Of a stretch of DNA of 8,712 bases, positions 7,696 to 8,712 are shown in pieces. The notes under the pieces are model-generated. The model ran no database searches and was not told where the DNA came from. It saw nothing but the letters and a program-made list of their open reading frames with translations. Source of the DNA: Halanaerobiales bacterium (GTDB lineage: Bacteria; Bacillota_F; Halanaerobiia; Halanaerobiales; DTU029); assembly GCA_016278415.1 (NCBI GenBank), contig JADQBV010000269.1:1-8712 (forward strand). Direction: 5' to 3'. Both the position numbers and the translations under genes were made by a program. Position 1 is the stretch's first letter; each line of letters begins with the position of its first letter.

Positions 7696-7724
7696 TTGCA
7701 TTTGTATTTGTTTTATGCTATACT
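7696..7724 (+). promoter_or_regulatory. Sigma-70-type promoter for the leader/DUF4914-like gene
   Basis: A -35 box TTGCAT (7696-7701), a 17-base spacer and a -10 box TATACT (7719-7724) are preceded by TG at 7716-7717 (extended -10). Transcription would begin near 7731. This is the best promoter match in the window. Confidence 0.65.
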
Positions 7725-7750
7725 ATATATGTTACTTATAGTTATATATA

Positions 7751-7837
7751 ATGTTAGTTAGCATAAAAACCCTGTGGAAACTTTCCCAAGGGAAGCTAAC
7801 ATCTATTGGATTAAGCTGGTAGGTGCTGGCTTTTTTT
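7751..7837 (+). ncRNA. Structured leader RNA with terminator-like hairpin (attenuator or riboswitch candidate)
   Basis: Downstream of the promoter a closing stem GTTAGC (7757-7762) pairs with GCTAAC (7795-7800). An alternative register, ATGTTAG (7751-7757) with CTAACAT (7796-7802), is also possible. Inside are CCCT (7770-7773) with AGGG (7789-7792), a small internal loop and a GGA/TCC tip; an A-rich strand (7763-7769) faces two bases on the other side. After a 12-base linker comes the terminator-like hairpin. This layout of folded domain, terminator and gene is that of attenuators and riboswitches, or of an independent sRNA of about 107 bases. I could not match it to a riboswitch class that I know. 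Confidence 0.5.
7813..7837 (+). terminator. Terminator-like hairpin in the leader
   Basis: AAGCTGGT (7813-7820) pairs with GCTGGCTT (7825-7832) over a four-base loop, using three G-U wobbles, and runs straight into seven T residues (7831-7837). It lies about 60 bases before the DUF4914-like start codon, so it would stop most transcripts from the promoter at 7696-7724 unless disrupted. The wobble-rich stem suggests a terminator of moderate strength, suited to regulation. Confidence 0.6.
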
Positions 7838-7898
7838 CATATGTGTAGAGTAGAAAATTTGTAAAAATCTTAAGAAGGAAGAAGGGATAAGTGAAAAA

Positions 7899-8712
7899 AT
7901 GATATTAGAAGAAAAATTACGTAATCTTAATTTACCAGAAGAAGTTGTTGACTTATTAAATTCATGTCCAAAATATATTCTAGCAAGCAATATAGAAGAA
8001 CTTGTTGATCTATCATGTAGAGATGAAAAAAATGGTTGTCAAGAAGTAAAGTATGATATTCCTGGTAAAGGTGAGGTTGTTGAAGCTGAAGTATGTCGCG
8101 TTCGCAACGGTATTGCTGCTAATTATCCGGATCCATATATGCGTCGTCGTGATCCTGATTGTATGCTAATAGCAGATGACTTACCTACTGATAAAGTTAA
8201 ATATAAGGAAAGATTTAATAAAGAATTTGATAGTGTTAGGCAAGAAACTTTTGATTGGTTAAAAAATCAAGAGTTGTGTCTATTCTTCTTTGAAACTGGT
8301 CCATCAGGTTTAGGGAAAAATGCTATGGCAATCGCTCCTGCTAATGCTGGTTTTTTTGCATTTGGACTTGCGCTACTACAAGGAATAGTAGACATTAATG
8401 AGGTTTCCGAAGACTTTACTCCAGAGGCTTTTATTTATATAGCACCTCCATTTCGCCATACACACTATGATGGGAAGCAGGTAGTTGTTCATAATCGTCT
8501 TGAAAAGCAGTATGAGCTCTTTGCTTACAATCTTTATCCTGGCCCAAGTGCTAAAAAAGGTGTATATGGAATGCTTATAGATCAAGGCGAAGATGAGGAC
8601 TGGGTAACTTTGCATTGTTCTGCCGTACAGGTAATAACACCATATGGTAATAAAGTTAATATATCTCATGAAGGAGCCAGTGGTGGTGGTAAGAGTGAGA
8701 TGTTGGAAAATA
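7899..8712 (+). CDS. DUF4914-like P-loop protein, 3'-truncated by window edge
   Basis: The frame is open from ATG 7899 to the window end (271 residues). The ribosome binding region is purine-rich (AAGGAAGAAGGGA, 7875-7887). The sequence resembles the DUF4914 family, whose members are, as I recall, about 600 or more residues long; if so, over half is missing. Two Walker-A-like loops are present: GPSGLGKN (134-141, Lys140) and GASGGGKS (259-266, Lys265). The second is the better fit to the nucleotide-binding loop of PEP-carboxykinase/HPr-kinase-like folds, which this family is thought to resemble. Other segments that look conserved are YPDPYMRRRDP (about 76-86) and IYIAPPFRHTHYDGKQ (about 178-193). 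There is no signal peptide or membrane segment, so it is cytosolic. The reaction is unknown. Expression probably depends on the structured leader upstream. Confidence 0.78.
   Translation, partial: MILEEKLRNLNLPEEVVDLLNSCPKYILASNIEELVDLSCRDEKNGCQEVKYDIPGKGEVVEAEVCRVRNGIAANYPDPYMRRRDPDCMLIADDLPTDKVKYKERFNKEFDSVRQETFDWLKNQELCLFFFETGPSGLGKNAMAIAPANAGFFAFGLALLQGIVDINEVSEDFTPEAFIYIAPPFRHTHYDGKQVVVHNRLEKQYELFAYNLYPGPSAKKGVYGMLIDQGEDEDWVTLHCSAVQVITPYGNKVNISHEGASGGGKSEMLEN

Noticed and set aside
7751..7837. Known riboswitch classes (c-di-GMP, ZTP, preQ1, fluoride, guanidine) for the leader
   Set aside because: The short GGTAGGT stretch recalls part of the c-di-GMP-I consensus, but the GCAAA and GACGCAAAGC cores are absent; none of the other consensus cores is visible.
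8376..8669. Minus-strand open frame of 97 codons
   Set aside because: It is opposite the DUF4914-like gene, whose P-loop and conserved segments lie on the plus strand.

Overview
The window is AT-rich, densely coding bacterial DNA, most like a low-GC Clostridia/Halanaerobiia-type Firmicute. This rests on codon use, strong purine-rich ribosome binding sites, intrinsic terminators with long T runs, and family content: an acetyl-type MetA, a cysteine-tailed nitronate monooxygenase-like flavoprotein and a DUF4914-like protein. One secreted protein (6502-7560) looks like an outer-membrane beta-barrel. If that is right, the host is a diderm member of this group, such as Halanaerobiales. The taxonomic guess is inference only.

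Left part (1-2006): the 3' two thirds of metY (O-acetylhomoserine sulfhydrylase) is followed, after a 251-base spacer with a fold-back element, by a complete metA. MetA has Glu at position 111, the residue linked to acetyl-CoA use. The pair therefore forms a direct-sulfhydrylation route: homoserine to O-acetylhomoserine to homocysteine. Next (2161-3117) is an FMN TIM-barrel enzyme of the nitronate monooxygenase/FabK family with a four-cysteine C-terminal cluster, ending in a clear intrinsic terminator.

Middle (3118-4048): a large nested palindrome (3233-3490) separates this flavoprotein gene from a convergent minus-strand gene for a small DUF5658-like membrane protein. It has T runs on both strands and could be a bidirectional terminator, a MITE-like element or both. 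The divergent intergenic region (3791-4048) holds three palindromes in a row built on the same TTGTA/TACAA half-site. They lie upstream of a 774-residue lipoprotein with three N-terminal carboxypeptidase-regulatory-like repeats.

Right part (4049-8712): the lipoprotein gene and the putative beta-barrel gene lie in tandem and probably act at the cell surface. After them, a good promoter with two direct repeats 21 bases apart drives a leader of about 170 bases. That leader has a structured hairpin and a terminator-like hairpin ahead of a DUF4914-like gene, which runs off the window end. This leader is the best candidate for an undescribed regulatory RNA here. The DUF4914-like protein shows two P-loop-like motifs.

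No tRNA, rRNA, CRISPR array or transposase gene was seen.
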